Shown piece by piece: positions 62,293-64,000 of a DNA stretch of 64,000 nucleotides. Under the pieces are notes generated by a model. The model did no database searches, was not told the origin of the DNA, and saw only the letters and a list, made by a program, of their open reading frames with translations. This DNA is from Alnus glutinosa (taxonomy: Eukaryota > Streptophyta > Magnoliopsida > Fagales > Betulaceae), in NCBI RefSeq assembly GCF_958979055.1, contig NC_084886.1, positions 41,342,654 through 41,406,653 of the forward strand, read 5' to 3'. The translations under genes were made by a program, and so were the position numbers. The first letter of the stretch is position 1; the number at the start of each line of letters is the position of its first letter.

Positions 62293-62919
62293 GAGGGGGA
62301 ACATGAATGATTGTTTGTAATATCTTTTTGGGTTGCTTGGACCAAATCGAGTTGGCATATGTTTGAGTTTGACAGTGAGCTTTCTTGGTGTTTCAGCAAT
62401 TATCCAACAAATGCTTGAGAATGGTTGTTGAACTTGTTGGTGCTCATGACCTCTCTTTTGCACTTTTTGAAGCACTGGACAAGGAATCTTACAAATTTCC
62501 TCCTAAACATTGATTTGTAAAAAGAAAATTATGATTATTTTTTTGTTTGTTGATGATGATCATGGAGTGATGATTCATGATTCCAAGTTCAAACTATTAA
62601 CTATTGCCGTGGCAGAAAGCTCTAGTAACGCCCTGTTTGTTAACAGCCAGCTTAATAGACTCTTTATTTGGTTGCTTTAAAGCTTCTAATTTATGATTAT
62701 GCGCAGAACATATCCTTTTGACGAATAACATCCAATTTTTAATGTAAAAGTTGCCCATATTGCCAAATTCCAGGCATATTTGGGTATCGGTCGTATAATC
62801 CAAAATTCTCAGAATATTCCAAATGGAATTTCTCTACAAGTTTGTCAAGTTAAGACATAAAAGTGGTATTTTTCCTTCTACAATCTTAATGATACAAACC
62901 ACGGACGAGTTTCATTTAT
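62293..62919. other. Intergenic DNA, no gene recognised
   Basis: AT-rich. No supported feature. Confidence 0.45.
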
Positions 62920-63035
62920 TTGAAATGGATACGGTCTATTTTATTTTATGGTCATAATTTAAAGTTTATATATTTAATAATGTATATAATTTTATACTAT
63001 TTTATTTTTTATTAAAAAGAAAAAAGTGTCAACAT
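62920..63035. mobile_element. Half copy of the 42179-type MITE
   Basis: tttgaaatggatac…ttttatggtcataattta and gtgtcaacatt follow in the same order as in the reverse complement of 42179-42392 (ttcaaatgaaatagatac…ttttatagtcaggattta, cgtgtcaacattg). The other arm is missing. Confidence 0.55.
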
Positions 63036-63169
63036 TACACCAATTAACCACAAGGCAGCATGTAGGTAAATAGTAGAGCATAAATAAATTTCCAGGAGTT
63101 ACGAATCAAACAAGCCATTGCAACTTTCTAGCCAAAATCTATATCCATGCATGGGCACTTGCGTTCAGT

Positions 63170-64000
63170 TGTTCGAAGGCTTTAAAGAGAAAAAAGAAAC
63201 AAAACGACGATTAAATAGATTTTTTAACGGCTTCTCTCTTCTAGAGAAAGACTCTCCACCTTCTCTCTACGAGTAAGCTAAGGTTTCCCACCTCCTTGCG
63301 AGGGTTTTTCCTCCACCTCTAGTGGTCCTAAAGGGAGGAGGGATGGATTTCTTTCCCTCGCTCCTCCCTTTCCTTCTGTTTTCTCTTGTTTTTCTTTCTC
63401 TCCTTCAGGTGTTTTTTTTTTTTTTTTCCCTCCAAACTTCATCTTAGCTGCAGCTCAGCCTCCACCTCCACTTCTTGCCCCAAGCACGCCGTCGTCCTGC
63501 TTGGTTCCTCCTCTCTAGCCTGTGGTCTTGCTCACTCTAGGCTCCAACGTCCTCTTTTGCCGCTCCAGCTGCTTTTTGGCGTTCTGTTATTTTTCTATTG
63601 TATTTTTTTTTTTGGGCAACCGTGTTATTATCTCTTTGCTTATTTGTGGTTTGATCATTTAGTGGAGGCTTTTGAATCCGGATATGTGTTGGTTTCTCTC
63701 TCTTCTTCAGTCCCTGCATCGAACTCTAGTAGTGCATCTTCAATTTCAGCCTCTTTTTGGTGCTTGTTGTTTCCAAGTGAGGTTTTATATAGGTTTGCCT
63801 TAATCTGTGCATCTTTTACTTCTATAACCGTTTTGTGTGTTTTATTGAAAGGACTATGTCACTTGTTTGACCAATTTTTTACCCTTTATATGTATTTTTG
63901 CACTGTTTTTCCTGTTGAGTATGTTGTTGAGGAGCTCACCTATTTTTTGGTTTTAGGATCGTCCACTCTCTTCCTTTCGGATCAAGAGTGTAAAGAATCT
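63170..64000 (+). other. CT-rich leader-like DNA running off the window
   Basis: From 63230 the sequence changes to CT-rich DNA (cttctctctacgagtaag, cctccttgcgagggttttt, ggaggagggatgg) with T-runs at 63412-63427 and 63603-63613. It could be the 5' UTR of a LINE or the non-coding first exon of a gene whose body lies beyond 64000. No coding region is supported. Confidence 0.3.

Noticed and set aside
62390-62515. Frame resembling the start of a C2 domain (MVVELVGAHDLSF)
   Set aside because: Only about ten residues match loosely, the following residues diverge, and no downstream C2 sequence is found.

Overview
The window is nuclear DNA of a flowering plant, most likely a woody eudicot. Protein genes are interrupted by AT-rich GT-AG introns, intergenic DNA is AT-rich with long A/T tracts and microsatellites, and repeats are LTR retrotransposon, L1-type LINE, SINE and MULE/MITE relics. 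The species cannot be fixed from sequence alone.

Eight protein-coding host genes can be resolved, most to exact exon boundaries with reading phase conserved throughout. In order: an MO25-like scaffold protein (3652-9790, +, 11 exons, 343 aa); a BSD-domain protein (11050-12258, +, one exon, 402 aa); a LIFEGUARD/BI-1-type membrane protein (15693-17853, -, 4 exons, 247 aa); a mitochondrial-type PPR protein (20370-22190, -, one exon, 606 aa); a FAR1-related FRS7/FRS12 protein (31262-34346, +); the plastid lipid-transport permease TGD1 (40168-41157, +, 329 aa); the plastid EcfT-like transporter ABCI12 (43654-48116, -, 7 exons, 388 aa); an AWPM-19/PM19-like membrane protein (52085-53006, -, 4 exons, 170 aa); and plastid glutamine synthetase GS2 (53758-58129, -, 13 exons, 432 aa), making nine in all when the BSD gene is counted. 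From memory of the Arabidopsis map, MO25, PPR, FRS12 and AWPM-19 are the consecutive loci At5g18940-At5g18970, so the window appears to preserve an ancestral gene block into which BSD, LFG, TGD1 and ABCI12 are interspersed.

Region by region: 1-3.3 kb is nested retroelement debris (a copia LTR against two oppositely oriented LINE pieces). 3.6-18 kb holds MO25, BSD and LFG, with a MULE-like element in a MO25 intron and a tRNA-derived SINE in an LFG intron. 18-20 kb is a Tat-type gypsy LTR with its primer site. 20-22.8 kb is the PPR gene and a strong hairpin of microRNA-precursor size. 22.9-31 kb is repeat-rich and carries a duplicated, FRS-less copy of the DNA that flanks FRS and precedes TGD1. 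31-41 kb is FRS, the second copy of the duplicated segment, and TGD1. 41-43 kb has an F-box relic and nested MITEs. 43-58 kb is ABCI12, a solo LTR with target duplication, PM19-like and GS2. 58-64 kb is GS2 upstream DNA, a LINE 3' half and unassigned CT-rich sequence.

The genes do not form a pathway. TGD1, ABCI12 and GS2 are all nuclear genes for plastid proteins, but nothing in the sequence shows co-regulation. The most notable structural signals are the tandem duplication with loss of FRS from the left copy, the 116-nt hairpin near 22.65-22.76 kb, MULE-type elements with GC-rich internal palindromes (one with a perfect 9-bp target duplication), and upstream ORFs, including one that overlaps the TGD1 start.
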